Counted from the stretch's first letter, positions 18,143 through 27,011 are shown. The stretch: DNA of 64,000 nt from Cohaesibacter sp. ES.047 (GCF_900215505.1 NZ_LT907844.1:4697078-4761077), one strand, 5' to 3'. Numbers and translations: made by a program. The notes: generated by a model not told the origin, from the letters alone.

Positions 18143-19147
18143 TCACCGGCCGTCTTTGCCTGCCTTACCGTCTGGCTGTTCCAGCTGCAGAGATGTTGTT
18201 GCGCCACTCGATCGGCTGGCTTTGTGAGTGACGGAAGTCATTTTATATTGACCGTCGATACCTGCACGCGCGCCAGACAAGACAAACAACCCTTCGGCCT
18301 GTGCCTGAGGAGTGATGTCTAGCGTCGCGCTGCCGCTGCCGCCCTTCCGCTCCGCCTGCGCCTTGCGACCTTTCGCGACTTGCTGCGCATGATCTTTGTT
18401 TACGGCAAGAGCACGACCGGTCTCGATTGCTTCGGCTTTGCTCGGGCCCTGATCATACTCTGTCTCAAGGCTTTCTATCTTGCCAGTTTTCCGATCGAGA
18501 TAATCAATCGCGCCGCCAGAAAAACGCGCCCGTCCGAGGTCTGGAGCGATGTCCCAAGAAATAACATTCCTGCCAACGACGCCCTGGATGGTCGGCAAAC
18601 CGAGATCAAAACCCAGAGGCACCAAGACAGCATTCTTGCCGCGCGCCTTGAATGTGCCGCCCAGCTCCTTGGCCATATGCTCACCAAGCTGCAAAAAGCT
18701 TTGGCGATCATTGGCCCAATAGTCACGCTTCACGCTGGCTATATCAGGATGCACATCGATGTCGAAGCCAGCAAGCTTGGCCGCTTTCTTCAGGAAGTCC
18801 CCGGCTGTGGCGTCATCCATGTGGTATTTCTGAGGCTGCTTTGCCTTGCCGCGCAGATCAACGCCTTTGGCGGTCATAGTCAGGATGTGGCCAGAGCCCC
18901 GACCACCCGATGACCGCACGCCAGAAATCACGCCATCAAAGACCTGTGTACCCTCAAGCAGCACACGCACGGTCTCGTCATTGCGTGAGAGCCTGACCTG
19001 TCCGGCTTCGTCGTCAAATTTGAGCGAACAGGAATCGGACGTTAACCCAGCCTTGTCCGTCGTGCTGATATCCATCAAGAAGGACTTCATATCGCCGCTG
19101 CGATCAAACCCGTTGATATAGACCTTCCAGTCAACCGTCCACCCCAT
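18143..19147 (-). CDS. Baseplate hub / late control protein D
   Basis: P2 gpD-like hub protein at the centre of a contractile-tail baseplate, 334-335 residues. Visible features are the N-terminal DWKVYINGFDRSGDM, GVISGVRSSGGRGSGHILTMTAKGVDL, DFLKKAAKLAGFDIDVHPDI and the C-terminal VLSGARAGIDGQYKMTSVTHK. It follows X with overlapping stop/start, in the P2-like order U-X-D. Confidence 0.9.
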   Translation of the reverse strand: MGWTVDWKVYINGFDRSGDMKSFLMDISTTDKAGLTSDSCSLKFDDEAGQVRLSRNDETVRVLLEGTQVFDGVISGVRSSGGRGSGHILTMTAKGVDLRGKAKQPQKYHMDDATAGDFLKKAAKLAGFDIDVHPDIASVKRDYWANDRQSFLQLGEHMAKELGGTFKARGKNAVLVPLGFDLGLPTIQGVVGRNVISWDIAPDLGRARFSGGAIDYLDRKTGKIESLETEYDQGPSKAEAIETGRALAVNKDHAQQVAKGRKAQAERKGGSGSATLDITPQAQAEGLFVLSGARAGIDGQYKMTSVTHKASRSSGATTSLQLEQPDGKAGKDGR

Positions 19148-19374
19148 CACACCTCTCCGAACAAGGTGACCACCTTGGCCTGCCTGTCTGGCACAACCGG
19201 CGCATCAGGAAAGGTGACCTTGGTGCCGAGTGGCAGAACTGGCCCCAACGCGGACAGACCGGGATTGAGTGCGAGAGTCTTGCTCACCGCCCCTTGTCCG
19301 GCAAAGCCGAAGCGCCGCACCAATAATAGATCAAGCGTGATATTGTCGCCCTCGATCGTGATCGTCTCAGCCAT
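19147..19374 (-). CDS. Tail protein X
   Basis: A 75-residue LysM-like protein of the P2 gpX family, thought to connect baseplate hub and tail. Residues show ETITIEGDNITLDLLLVRRFG... LNPGLSALGPVLPLGTKVTFPD, the LysM-like fold pattern. ATG 19374 has GAGGTG upstream; an ATG 12 bases earlier is rejected. It overlaps both neighbours. Confidence 0.85.
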   Translation of the reverse strand: MAETITIEGDNITLDLLLVRRFGFAGQGAVSKTLALNPGLSALGPVLPLGTKVTFPDAPVVPDRQAKVVTLFGEV

Positions 19375-19382
19375 GATGCACC

Positions 19383-19820
19383 TCAAACAAGTCCTTCGAA
19401 CAATGACAACAGGCCATCCACGGTCTGTTGCTGGCCCGCACCTGTCTCAGGCATTTTTTTGAGCGACAGGCTGTAGCCGATCACAAAACCGACCCCTTCA
19501 CGCTGCAGGTGATCATGCTTCTCGCTGATGTCGGTTAGCGCGTAAGTGCCAAGCCGCACCCCATCCCCTCGCATCACCGGCACAACTTCGCCCTTTTTGA
19601 GATAGCTCCGCAGTGTGTCGAGTTCTGAGAGCCCACCCAACTTGTAGGGCAAGAGCTTGCCCGACAGGCTCAGGCTCTCGGGCCCCTCGCCCATAAATTC
19701 TGAAGGCGGCAGCGTTCCCATCACCGCCTTCTCCGCCCATGTCGCCGTTGATGACCGCGAGAAACTGTCCGCGGGAAAGGGCTTGGTATCAACGCTAACC
19801 GCACCAATCATGAAAAGCAT
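19383..19820 (-). CDS. Tail protein U
   Basis: A 145-residue protein of the P2 gpU family needed for tail assembly or termination. It starts MLFMIGAVSVDTKPFPADSFSR and ends KKMPETGAGQQQTVDGLLSLFE. AAGG precedes the ATG. It lies directly between tape measure and X. Confidence 0.8.
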   Translation of the reverse strand: MLFMIGAVSVDTKPFPADSFSRSSTATWAEKAVMGTLPPSEFMGEGPESLSLSGKLLPYKLGGLSELDTLRSYLKKGEVVPVMRGDGVRLGTYALTDISEKHDHLQREGVGFVIGYSLSLKKMPETGAGQQQTVDGLLSLFEGLV

Positions 19821-19825
19821 AATCC

Positions 19826-21925
19826 TTACCCCGCATATCCCAAATCGCTATGCAATCCGGCTAGCTTCTCGCGAATGCGCGCTTCGATCTGGTCAGCGAT
19901 CTCATCGGCATTGGAAACACCCTGAATGACAATGTCGCCAAAGCTGACACTCGTGCCACCCTGCCCGCCCATCATGTCTTGGGTTTTACCTGCTGTGTGA
20001 ACGTAACCGGAGCGATTTGGCGTGACCAGTTCAGGCCCGTACTCGCCCACCAGATAGGTCTTGCCTCCAGCGATTGGACCACCAGCGGCCTTCATGCCGT
20101 CGACAACGCTGCGCCGAGCGCGGCTTTTGTGTCCGCCATTCTTTGTTTCGATTGTGGCGCTTTCGACAATGGCGTTGCCAGCCGACCTAAACGGGTTCGC
20201 AATCGCGTTCGCAATGCCTTTCGCCCAGTCGACCAGACCATCAGTGATGGACTTCATGCCGTCCCATAAGTTCTGCATGGCTTCGGCCCCAATCTCCGAC
20301 CACGAAACAGCCCCCCAAATCTCGGCCCAATTGATTTCTGGTATCCAGCCTTCCCAGGTAAACGCCCCGAGAATTCTGTCCCAATCGATAGAGGGCAGAT
20401 ATTTATCCCACCCCAGCGGCTTGATCAGCAGGTTCCAGAGAAGCTCGCCAGCAAGTGCAGCCCAACCAATAACCGGGATGAACCGCAAGCCCCAGCGCAA
20501 CACGGGAATCAACAGGCGCCACGATAGCTTCGGCACCCAGCTCGCCCACTTCAAAGCAGTCACAAACCCGCTCCATGCCAGCTTCGGCACCCAGCTCGCC
20601 CACTTTAGCACCGGCATGAACCCGCTCCACGCCAGTTTCGGAACCGAGCCGACCCGGGTCACCGCGCCGAGAAGCGACAGCAGGCCGCCCTTCCCGAACA
20701 GGAAAGCGAAGCGAAGCCCGGTAGCCGCCACATTCAGCCCGATCAGCGCAGCCGCCAGCCCCACGACCCAGCCCGTCACTTCGGGGTTTGCCGCGGCGAA
20801 TTGCCCAACAGCTTCGAGAAACGGAGTTATCGCCTGTCCAACCGCAATGAGCGCAGGCAGCAAGGCATCGCCAAGGGCAATAGAAACGGTATTCATCTGA
20901 TTTTGCAATTGCTGTAGTTGCTTGGCTGGCTCGGACGCCTGCTTGCCAAACGCCTCGTTGACAGCATTAGTCCCAGTGCGCATGTCATCTAGTGTTTCGG
21001 TGAATTTCTTGTTCTGTGCACCTGTCAATCCAATAACAGCGTTCACGGCCTCGGCTGAGCCAAACAGCGCTTGCATAGCTGCATCGTCGCCATGCAAGAC
21101 CTCTCGAATGCGCTTGAATGCACCGACCATACCGCCGCTCTTGGAAACGAGCTCTTTGAAGTTTTTGACGCCCAGTTCTTTAAAGATGGCTGAGGTTTGC
21201 TTCGTGTCGCGGGTCAAGCCCACGACAGCCGCCCGAATCTGAGTATAGGCCTGAGCTGCTGGCATGCCCGTCGTTGTCAGCGCGGCGACAGACGCGAGAA
21301 ACTCGTCATTTTGCACGCCGGCGTTTGACATGGTCCCGGCAACAGCACCAAAGCCTTGAGACAATTGGCTAATTGTTGTTTTTCCGTTTTTGACGGCCTT
21401 GAAGATCACATCAAAAAGCCGGACCTGTTCCTCTCCTTCGAGATTGAAGGCATTTATTGCAGACGTCGCCAAATCCAACGCCTGACTTGTGGAGCCAAGA
21501 CCAGCAACACCAAGCTGTGCGGCCCGGTCAAGAATATCCATTTGCCGGCTCGCGGGAATACCGGCAGAGCGGATGTCGTACAAGCCTGCCGTTAGCTCGG
21601 CATAGGCTACAGGCACGCGCTTCCCAAGCTCAAGCACCTCCTTTTTCATCTTGCCCATCGACTCAGTGGACGTATCCACTAGGGTCGATACATTGGCCAT
21701 GGCCTCGTTGAATTCCATCGCCGACCGAATGGGGGAGCCTATGGCATGCGCCAGCGCATAGCCCATGCCGGCAGCTCCAATCATACGCCCACGCATCTCT
21801 GAGAGCTTGCGATTGTTCGCGGCCTGCGCGAGCTGCAACTGATCCATAGTCGCGGCCACTTTGCGAGCAGGGCCACTAACCCGATCGACAAGCGAAAGGA
21901 TCAGCTGGGACGTTAAAACACCCAT
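19826..21925 (-). CDS. Tail tape measure protein
   Basis: A 699-residue tape measure of the TP901/P2 gpT type that sets tail length. The N-terminal ~340 residues form the conserved region (NEAMANVSTLVDTSTESMGK, DIRSAGIPASRQMDILDRAA, GAVAGTMSNAGVQNDEF, GVKNFKELVSKSGGMVGAF). A hydrophobic stretch follows at about 395-430, then an unusual Trp-rich repeat (about 430-490) and a basic C-terminus. It is short, consistent with a fairly short contractile tail. Confidence 0.92.
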   Translation of the reverse strand: MGVLTSQLILSLVDRVSGPARKVAATMDQLQLAQAANNRKLSEMRGRMIGAAGMGYALAHAIGSPIRSAMEFNEAMANVSTLVDTSTESMGKMKKEVLELGKRVPVAYAELTAGLYDIRSAGIPASRQMDILDRAAQLGVAGLGSTSQALDLATSAINAFNLEGEEQVRLFDVIFKAVKNGKTTISQLSQGFGAVAGTMSNAGVQNDEFLASVAALTTTGMPAAQAYTQIRAAVVGLTRDTKQTSAIFKELGVKNFKELVSKSGGMVGAFKRIREVLHGDDAAMQALFGSAEAVNAVIGLTGAQNKKFTETLDDMRTGTNAVNEAFGKQASEPAKQLQQLQNQMNTVSIALGDALLPALIAVGQAITPFLEAVGQFAAANPEVTGWVVGLAAALIGLNVAATGLRFAFLFGKGGLLSLLGAVTRVGSVPKLAWSGFMPVLKWASWVPKLAWSGFVTALKWASWVPKLSWRLLIPVLRWGLRFIPVIGWAALAGELLWNLLIKPLGWDKYLPSIDWDRILGAFTWEGWIPEINWAEIWGAVSWSEIGAEAMQNLWDGMKSITDGLVDWAKGIANAIANPFRSAGNAIVESATIETKNGGHKSRARRSVVDGMKAAGGPIAGGKTYLVGEYGPELVTPNRSGYVHTAGKTQDMMGGQGGTSVSFGDIVIQGVSNADEIADQIEARIREKLAGLHSDLGYAG
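20526..20657 (-). repeat. 54-bp repeats in tape measure gene (Trp-rich)
   Basis: Units beginning at 20526, 20580 and 20634 repeat with a 54-bp period and decreasing identity; the core is AGCTTCGGCACCCAGCTCGC on the plus strand. They encode an 18-residue unit of the form WASWVPKLAWSGFxxxLK. Tandem duplication inside a length-determining protein is the likely origin. Confidence 0.8.
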
Positions 21926-21957
21926 GACAGCACCTATTAAGAGAGTTTAGGGAAAGG

Positions 21958-22403
21958 TCATTTCCGCTGCTCGGCAGCAAGGACGCGACCAAGCGCGCGG
22001 GTATCGGCGAGAAACTCGTCGATATCCATGTCCTTCACTTCGTTAAGAGGCGTTCCCGATTGACGAGCAAACCCCACAAGGGCATCACGCCAGGAAACAG
22101 CCGCTATTCCGCGCTGTTCTGGAGCGCTTCCATCGCCGCCGCGCCAATCTTTCCCATCAGGGGCTCTGCTGCCTTTGCGAGCTTCTGGAAGTCTTCAAGA
22201 TCCAGCTCCTCAATTACGGCGACATCAACATCTGCGAGAGCGGCAAAAAGAGCGATGCCGGCGCGCGCCTGACTTTCGGTATCTTCCGCAACGAGGCTAT
22301 CCTTGGCTTTCATGCGGCGAAAAGTAAGACTGGAGATAGTCTTGCCTTCATGCTCGATCGGGTAATCAAGTTCAACGGTTACGGTTTTCGGGCCCTTGCT
22401 CAT
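21958..22403 (-). CDS. E+E' fusion by -1 frameshift
   Basis: The heptamer GGGAAAG (minus strand, 22155-22149) lies in the X-XXY-YYZ register of E. After a -1 slip the frame stays open to TGA at 21958, adding about 63 residues (...VSWRDALVGFARQSGTPLNE... DIDEFLADTRALGRVLAAEQ) for a total near 148. This matches the P2 E/E' arrangement in place and approximate length. Slippage itself is inferred. Confidence 0.8.
22104..22403 (-). CDS. Tail assembly chaperone E
   Basis: A 99-residue P2 gpE-like tail chaperone (MSKGPKTVTVELDYPIEHEG... SLTFRRMKAKDSL). It precedes the tape measure, as tail assembly chaperones do. A slippery heptamer near its end allows synthesis of the longer E+E' product. Confidence 0.85.
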   Translation of the reverse strand: MSKGPKTVTVELDYPIEHEGKTISSLTFRRMKAKDSLVAEDTESQARAGIALFAALADVDVAVIEELDLEDFQKLAKAAEPLMGKIGAAAMEALQNSAE

Positions 22404-22427
22404 GGCGCAGTCCTTTCAAATAAAGAA

Positions 22428-22455
22428 CCCCGCTCAGATCAGTAATCTGGCGGGG
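22428..22455 (-). terminator. Terminator after tail tube gene
   Basis: CCCCGCCAGAT pairs with ATCTGAGCGGGG (one bulge) on the minus strand, followed by TTCTTTATTTG. It would reduce transcription from sheath and tube into E and the tape measure, giving high structural-protein output. Confidence 0.7.
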
Positions 22456-22490
22456 TCAAGTTTCGGGAAGAGGATTTTTATGCGGCTCGG

Positions 22491-23006
22491 TCAGATACCC
22501 AGCGCGCGGTTGACGCTGGCCATGATCGACTTGCCGTTAAACCGGATTTCGCGCTCTTCGACGTCCATATAGAAAAGCTCGTTCCCATCGAACACGAATT
22601 CGTAATGGGTGACCTCCTGGAACACATGGCTGAATTTGAGCATTTCGCCCGATGCCATTTCATCCGGTTCCCATTCGGAGACGATGCCCTCGATAATTGC
22701 TCGCGCCGGCACGAACACGCCATTGCGCTTTTTGAAAGCGCCCGCGAACGTCCAGACATCGCTCTCGCCCATGCCCGCGAATACATCCGTGTCAGGGCCA
22801 TTGGTGCCGAATTTTGGCTCGGGAGCCTCGGCTTGGGGCATGACCCAGTTGACATCGGCAACGCCGCCGCCTGCACTGGCGGTTGCGTTCTTGAGCTTGA
22901 GAGGCGGGATGGCGACCGATGCTGTAATATTGGCACGGGATAGATTGGGCTTGGACGCCCGACGCACATCATCGGCCACATAAGTATATTGGTTCTGTTG
23001 CTGCAT
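22491..23006 (-). CDS. Tail tube protein (FII family)
   Basis: A 171-residue major tail tube protein of the P2 FII family. Signatures include ANITASVAIPPLKLKNATAS, GGGVADVNWVMPQAEAPEPKFG and the C-terminal YMDVEEREIRFNGKSIMASV. It lies 12 bp downstream of the sheath gene. Confidence 0.9.
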   Translation of the reverse strand: MQQQNQYTYVADDVRRASKPNLSRANITASVAIPPLKLKNATASAGGGVADVNWVMPQAEAPEPKFGTNGPDTDVFAGMGESDVWTFAGAFKKRNGVFVPARAIIEGIVSEWEPDEMASGEMLKFSHVFQEVTHYEFVFDGNELFYMDVEEREIRFNGKSIMASVNRALGI

Positions 23007-23018
23007 GACGCGCTCCTG

Positions 23019-24269
23019 TTATGCGGTCTGGTTAAGGCGGGCAAGAATGTCTTCAACGAGCCCCTCAACGGCCGGGCGATAACGCCGGATGTCGTGATTG
23101 GCCAGCTTGAAGACTGGGCAAGGTTCAATGCCGATATCGACCTTGAGCGTGCCAAGGCGGATTTGTTCAGCGCTGTTCTGGCTTGCCTTGAACATGCTGG
23201 CCGCTGGCGTGTAACCAAGAATGTCGTCCGCAGCCTTGTGATCGCGCAGCATGAAAGCGACCGAGTTAATCCAGTTCTCGACCAGAGAAGCCGTGATCTT
23301 CTTGCCCAGAAACTCGGTCGTGATTTTAATCATCTTGACCGTAAGATAGTCCGTACCCCGAACTTGATGGATTTGCTCCCACAGCTCGCCGGTCTGGGCA
23401 TTATCCGTGCCTATAAAGACATAGCCACCATCGGCCACCGCACCATCAACTCCGGTTTCTCCCTCGACCACAATCGAGACATTGGCCGCCAGCATCTGTT
23501 GGCCCTCGGTTGAGCCATCCAGCAAGGAGAAAGGAATTTTCCGGCTCGTGCCAATGATTCCGAAGATCGGGCGATTGGCGAACGGGTCGAAGGGCTTGCC
23601 TTCATTTTCGTTGTCAACGCGCACCATCAGACCAGCCACATAAGGCGACAATGGCCGTTCGACCACCTCACCGTCCTTGTAGACCTTGGCCGCAATGCCA
23701 ATAGGCAGGATCCGCTCCGATGTCATTTTCTCACGCGCAGAGATAGAGCTCGCCGCATCGGTGTCATCCACATCAACAGGAGCCACCGCCAGGGTCTTGC
23801 CAAGATTCGCCTCAAGCGCTGCCACAACAGGACTAGCCAACAAGGTGCCAGGGTTTTCTGGATCCTCCGGCTGCCATGCAGTTCGTCCGGCAAGGACGAT
23901 ACGAGGCGTTGAATTGACCTTGGCAGGGATCGAGGTGATATCATTGATGACCGCCACAATATCGGTTACCGTCGCAGCCGTATCAGCCCCTTCGGCCACA
24001 CGCACCACCGTGACATCAGCCGCCGCATTTAGGCTATTAAGCTGGGCATTTATGCCAGCCACATAGTCAGCCAGCAATCCGGTGCCAAGTTTGGATGTGT
24101 AAGTGGTATCACCGGTCGAGAACCGCACCTCGCTTCCGACCGGGAATGTCACCGCATCTGCATCTTCTGATGTCTCGATGATCAGAATTTTGGAAAAGTC
24201 AGCACCGATCACCGGGACCGGATCATCAGCGGGTCGCGAGAATTGCATCCCGAATACTGGCGCCGTCAT
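23019..24269 (-). CDS. Contractile tail sheath protein (FI family)
   Basis: A 416-residue P2 FI-like sheath. ATG 24269 is chosen for its AGGAG site; an upstream start at 24290 would run into a repeat. It contains ILAGRTAWQPEDPENPGTLL, PLSPYVAGLMVRVDNENEGKPFDPFANRPI, and the C-terminal EPCPVFKLANHDIRRYRPAVEGLV. Its presence shows the virion has a contractile tail. Confidence 0.93.
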   Translation of the reverse strand: MTAPVFGMQFSRPADDPVPVIGADFSKILIIETSEDADAVTFPVGSEVRFSTGDTTYTSKLGTGLLADYVAGINAQLNSLNAAADVTVVRVAEGADTAATVTDIVAVINDITSIPAKVNSTPRIVLAGRTAWQPEDPENPGTLLASPVVAALEANLGKTLAVAPVDVDDTDAASSISAREKMTSERILPIGIAAKVYKDGEVVERPLSPYVAGLMVRVDNENEGKPFDPFANRPIFGIIGTSRKIPFSLLDGSTEGQQMLAANVSIVVEGETGVDGAVADGGYVFIGTDNAQTGELWEQIHQVRGTDYLTVKMIKITTEFLGKKITASLVENWINSVAFMLRDHKAADDILGYTPAASMFKASQNSAEQIRLGTLKVDIGIEPCPVFKLANHDIRRYRPAVEGLVEDILARLNQTA

Positions 24270-24285
24270 GGCATATCTCCTAGTA

Positions 24286-24352
24286 GGCAAGGCGCGAAAG
24301 CGCCGAAGTCGATAGCCAGCGCCAGCTCATTGCACCGCAATGAGCGAGAGCG
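24286..24352 (+). repeat. Dispersed palindromic element, copy B
   Basis: GGCAAGGCGCGAAAGCGCC, then GCCAG, hairpin CTCATTGC/GCAATGAG with loop ACC, then CGAGAGCG. It lies just upstream of the sheath ribosome binding site, opposite to gene direction. The second hairpin matches copy A2 except for the loop. Confidence 0.8.
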
Positions 24353-24361
24353 ACCATCATT

Positions 24362-24404
24362 AAAAATCCCGCTCACGGCAGCCGTGGCGGGTGGTTCGGT
24401 TTTG
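24362..24404 (-). terminator. 43-bp terminator repeat, copy 1
   Basis: On the minus strand CCCGCCACGGC and GCCGTGAGCGGG form a strong hairpin followed by ATTTTT. All 43 bp are identical to 25265-25307. It ends the unknown gene at 24429. Confidence 0.88.
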
Positions 24405-24428
24405 ATTGTGGGATTGACTATCCGGCGT

Positions 24429-25247
24429 TTACTCGGTCTTCTCAGCCTCATGAAAACGGCCAAGGTTATTGACAACAAAGTAGAGCTTTGCCTCATCGGC
24501 ATGCCACTGCCGATAAAAGTCAACAGCAGCTTTGACCGTTGTATCTTTCAACAAGTCTGGTCCAAGTGCTTCTGCAATTGTGTCAGGCTCGCGCGGGGCA
24601 TCCTTGCCAAGCAAATGCAACACCAGTTGATTAAATTGTTCTTTTTCGAGCCTCTCAGTTTTTTCGACAGCCTTCAAAACCATCGACTGGATGATCCTGC
24701 CAGCGATATTTGGATCATCAAATTTGGCAAAATCAGATGCCTCTTTTTTGTCAAAGCCGAGTTCTTTGAGACGCTCAGCCAACATTTTTCTGACCCGGTC
24801 ATTCTGAGAGAGCAAACCTCCACCAAGCACGCCGCGCGACCTATTTCCGATATCGATAGCAATCTCTGCCAAGAGCTGAGCCAAAGCCTTGGCCTGCGCA
24901 GCATCCTTGGCAACAGCTTCCAGTTTAAATTGAAGATCAAGTCCCAAACCAGATAGCTTCATTTGCGAAAACTTTGTTCGAAATGTCAACACAGCTCCTA
25001 CCGTTGCCCCAGCTAGAAAGCCTAAGCCGATGGTGACTGAGCTTGGCAAAAGATACTTCATTAAAACTGCGCCACCAGCTGCGCCGCCGAACATAAGCAC
25101 AGCGCCCCTTAGATCATCCAACAAGTTTGCGTATGCTTTTTTCATATCCGACCAGAACCAATCCGATGGCAAATGAAGGATTGCTATCAGCTCCATCTTG
25201 GTTGGAAAGTCGTGTAGAGTCGATAGGTCTACTTCTGGTTTAGACAT
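24429..25247 (-). CDS. Unknown membrane protein, candidate moron
   Basis: A 272-residue protein from ATG 25247 (AAGGA upstream). Two adjacent membrane helices lie near residues 46-63 and 68-86. They are followed by a cytoplasmic Ala/Lys-rich domain with coiled-coil character (FKLEAVAKDAAQAKALAQLL) and the motif GNRSRGVLGGGL. No family is recognised. It is flanked by identical 43-bp terminators between tail-fibre and sheath genes, the typical sign of an added cargo gene. Superinfection exclusion or defence is possible but unproven. Confidence 0.75.
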   Translation of the reverse strand: MSKPEVDLSTLHDFPTKMELIAILHLPSDWFWSDMKKAYANLLDDLRGAVLMFGGAAGGAVLMKYLLPSSVTIGLGFLAGATVGAVLTFRTKFSQMKLSGLGLDLQFKLEAVAKDAAQAKALAQLLAEIAIDIGNRSRGVLGGGLLSQNDRVRKMLAERLKELGFDKKEASDFAKFDDPNIAGRIIQSMVLKAVEKTERLEKEQFNQLVLHLLGKDAPREPDTIAEALGPDLLKDTTVKAAVDFYRQWHADEAKLYFVVNNLGRFHEAEKTE

Positions 25248-25264
25248 AAGAAGCATTCCTTACA

Positions 25265-25307
25265 AAAAATCCCGCTCACGGCAGCCGTGGCGGGTGGTTC
25301 GGTTTTG
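25265..25307 (-). terminator. 43-bp terminator repeat, copy 2
   Basis: Identical to 24362-24404. It ends the fibre-accessory gene at 25327 and leaves only about 17 bp before the start codon of the unknown membrane protein, so that gene must use read-through or a promoter lying in or before the hairpin. Confidence 0.88.
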
Positions 25308-25326
25308 GATTTGGGTTTGGTTTTAC

Positions 25327-25842
25327 CTACGGCACCGGCCAATAGGCGTCGTCGGTGTAGTCGGACGGGATCGGCGTTGCGGCCTTGAGATCCCAAGACG
25401 CCTGCATCACGGCAGAGATGAAAGTCGCCCCACCCTGCCAAAGCTCAAGGACTTGAGATGGTGTCAAATCATGATCGACGTTGTCGGCATCCCGAAATGT
25501 AATAGTCGTGGTGTCCCCAGAAGCGATATGGAGCTGAGCGCCTGTCACCAAACCCAAAAGATTGGTCTGATCTTGCGGACGCCCCTGCAAAGGGATTGGA
25601 TCAACAACGCCAGTAACAGAAACACTGCACCCGGACTCGATCCGCCGCGACCTCTCGGCATTGACGTCATTACCGGTGGTTGCTTGGGCGGTATTAGGAG
25701 CAATAATACCGCCATCAGCCTCCCATTCAGAAAGAATTTGGCGGTGCCTATTGGTTGGATGATCAGGCACGGTCAAAACTCGCCCGTCAATGACCGCATT
25801 GATCGAACCATCTTGAAGATATTTTGCACTTTCGACCGGCAT
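25327..25842 (-). CDS. Tail fibre-associated protein, DUF4376-like
   Basis: A 171-residue protein. The N-terminal part (MPVESAKYLQDGSINAVIDG... HPTNRHRQILSEWEADGG) looks like a fibre attachment region, and the rest (NDVNAERSRRIESGCSVSVTG ... TPSQVLELWQGGATFISAVMQASW) matches the DUF4376 pattern seen beside tail fibre genes. It probably assists fibre assembly or caps the fibre tip. Confidence 0.7.
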   Translation of the reverse strand: MPVESAKYLQDGSINAVIDGRVLTVPDHPTNRHRQILSEWEADGGIIAPNTAQATTGNDVNAERSRRIESGCSVSVTGVVDPIPLQGRPQDQTNLLGLVTGAQLHIASGDTTTITFRDADNVDHDLTPSQVLELWQGGATFISAVMQASWDLKAATPIPSDYTDDAYWPVP

Positions 25843-25845
25843 TTT

Positions 25846-27000
25846 TTAAATCTCCGCATCCAGTTCTACTATTGCTGAGTAGTAACTATCTCCATCAGAA
25901 GGTACATTTGTATACACCCTAAGACTTGCATCTGTGATCGGACCAAAGTTTATTGCGCCGATGTTTTGGCTCTCTAGCACCGACATTACACTGACTGCTG
26001 GTATAACTCTTTTCTTCGTTGGGTATGTTACATGGCTTCCTACAAACCCATTCGAAACAACGTTCCCTATGAAAAAAACCGTCAGTTTTTCATAGTATCT
26101 TCGGCAAAGCTCAACTTCAGCTTGATAAGATCTACAATCATAATCATAAGTCATCGCCCGGCAGTCGCCCTTGCAGACAGAAACCCGTGCCGCATCGGAC
26201 GGAACAACGACAGACGTCTGGCCACCAGAAAGCCCGGTGACGTAGATCGGACTTGCCGCCGTCACGCCGCCAATTGTTCCCGTGCCACCACCGGTCCATG
26301 TCAGTGTGTAGTCACCGGCTGGCAGGCTTTCGATCATCTGCTCCAAGCCGTCGGCATGGCCTTTCCATCGGTCATAGCCATAAACGCCTATCCCCGGATT
26401 GCGAGTGCCGCCGCGCCGGTTGACCGTGAAGTCACCGTTGATAATCCAGTTCCAGCCTCCGCCTAGCCCGATGTTCGCCTGTGCCTGCCCCTTCTGGGCC
26501 TCGGTCAGCGCTTGGGCGTTGGCAAAGTCCAGATATTGATCCGCCGCAGCCTCTTGACTTAGAAAGAGGTTATCAGCCGCTTCCTTTGTGTAGCGATCAG
26601 CAATAGCCGCCGCTGCTGCACCGAGCGCCTGAGACAGTTCCAATATGGCCGCATCGAGTGTCTCCGCCTCGACACCGGATCCGTCCGGAATGCCCACATT
26701 CGTCGCCGAGATCCCGCCCTGCTGGATCGTGAGCAATTGATCCTTGGCGAGATTGATATCGGCAACCAGCTCTGTCAGTTTGGCTTGTTCGTTGGCCAGC
26801 TGTGGCGCGATCGTGTCCGTGATGTTCTGCAGGGCCGCCGACACGCCAGACGCCTCCAGCGCCTCAAAATCAGCCACCTTGTCAAGACAGGTCTGAAGCG
26901 ACGAAAACACCGGACCAAAGATGTCCTGATAGAGTTGCCCCGTAAGGTGGGTGTCGCCGTCAATCCCATTGACCGTGTTGATTGCATCCTGCAGAGTCAT
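25846..27000 (-). CDS. Tail fibre / receptor-binding protein
   Basis: A 384-residue fibre protein. The first ~170 residues form helical coil regions ending ALTEAQKGQAQANIGLGG. The C-terminal region begins NWIINGDFTVNRRGG, a motif common at phage fibre heads, and contains AMTYDYDCRSYQAEVELCRRYYEKL. The C-terminus is likely the variable receptor-binding part. It lies four bases upstream of the DUF4376-like gene. Confidence 0.8.
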   Translation of the reverse strand: MTLQDAINTVNGIDGDTHLTGQLYQDIFGPVFSSLQTCLDKVADFEALEASGVSAALQNITDTIAPQLANEQAKLTELVADINLAKDQLLTIQQGGISATNVGIPDGSGVEAETLDAAILELSQALGAAAAAIADRYTKEAADNLFLSQEAAADQYLDFANAQALTEAQKGQAQANIGLGGGWNWIINGDFTVNRRGGTRNPGIGVYGYDRWKGHADGLEQMIESLPAGDYTLTWTGGGTGTIGGVTAASPIYVTGLSGGQTSVVVPSDAARVSVCKGDCRAMTYDYDCRSYQAEVELCRRYYEKLTVFFIGNVVSNGFVGSHVTYPTKKRVIPAVSVMSVLESQNIGAINFGPITDASLRVYTNVPSDGDSYYSAIVELDAEI

Positions 27001-27011
27001 GATGGATCCCC

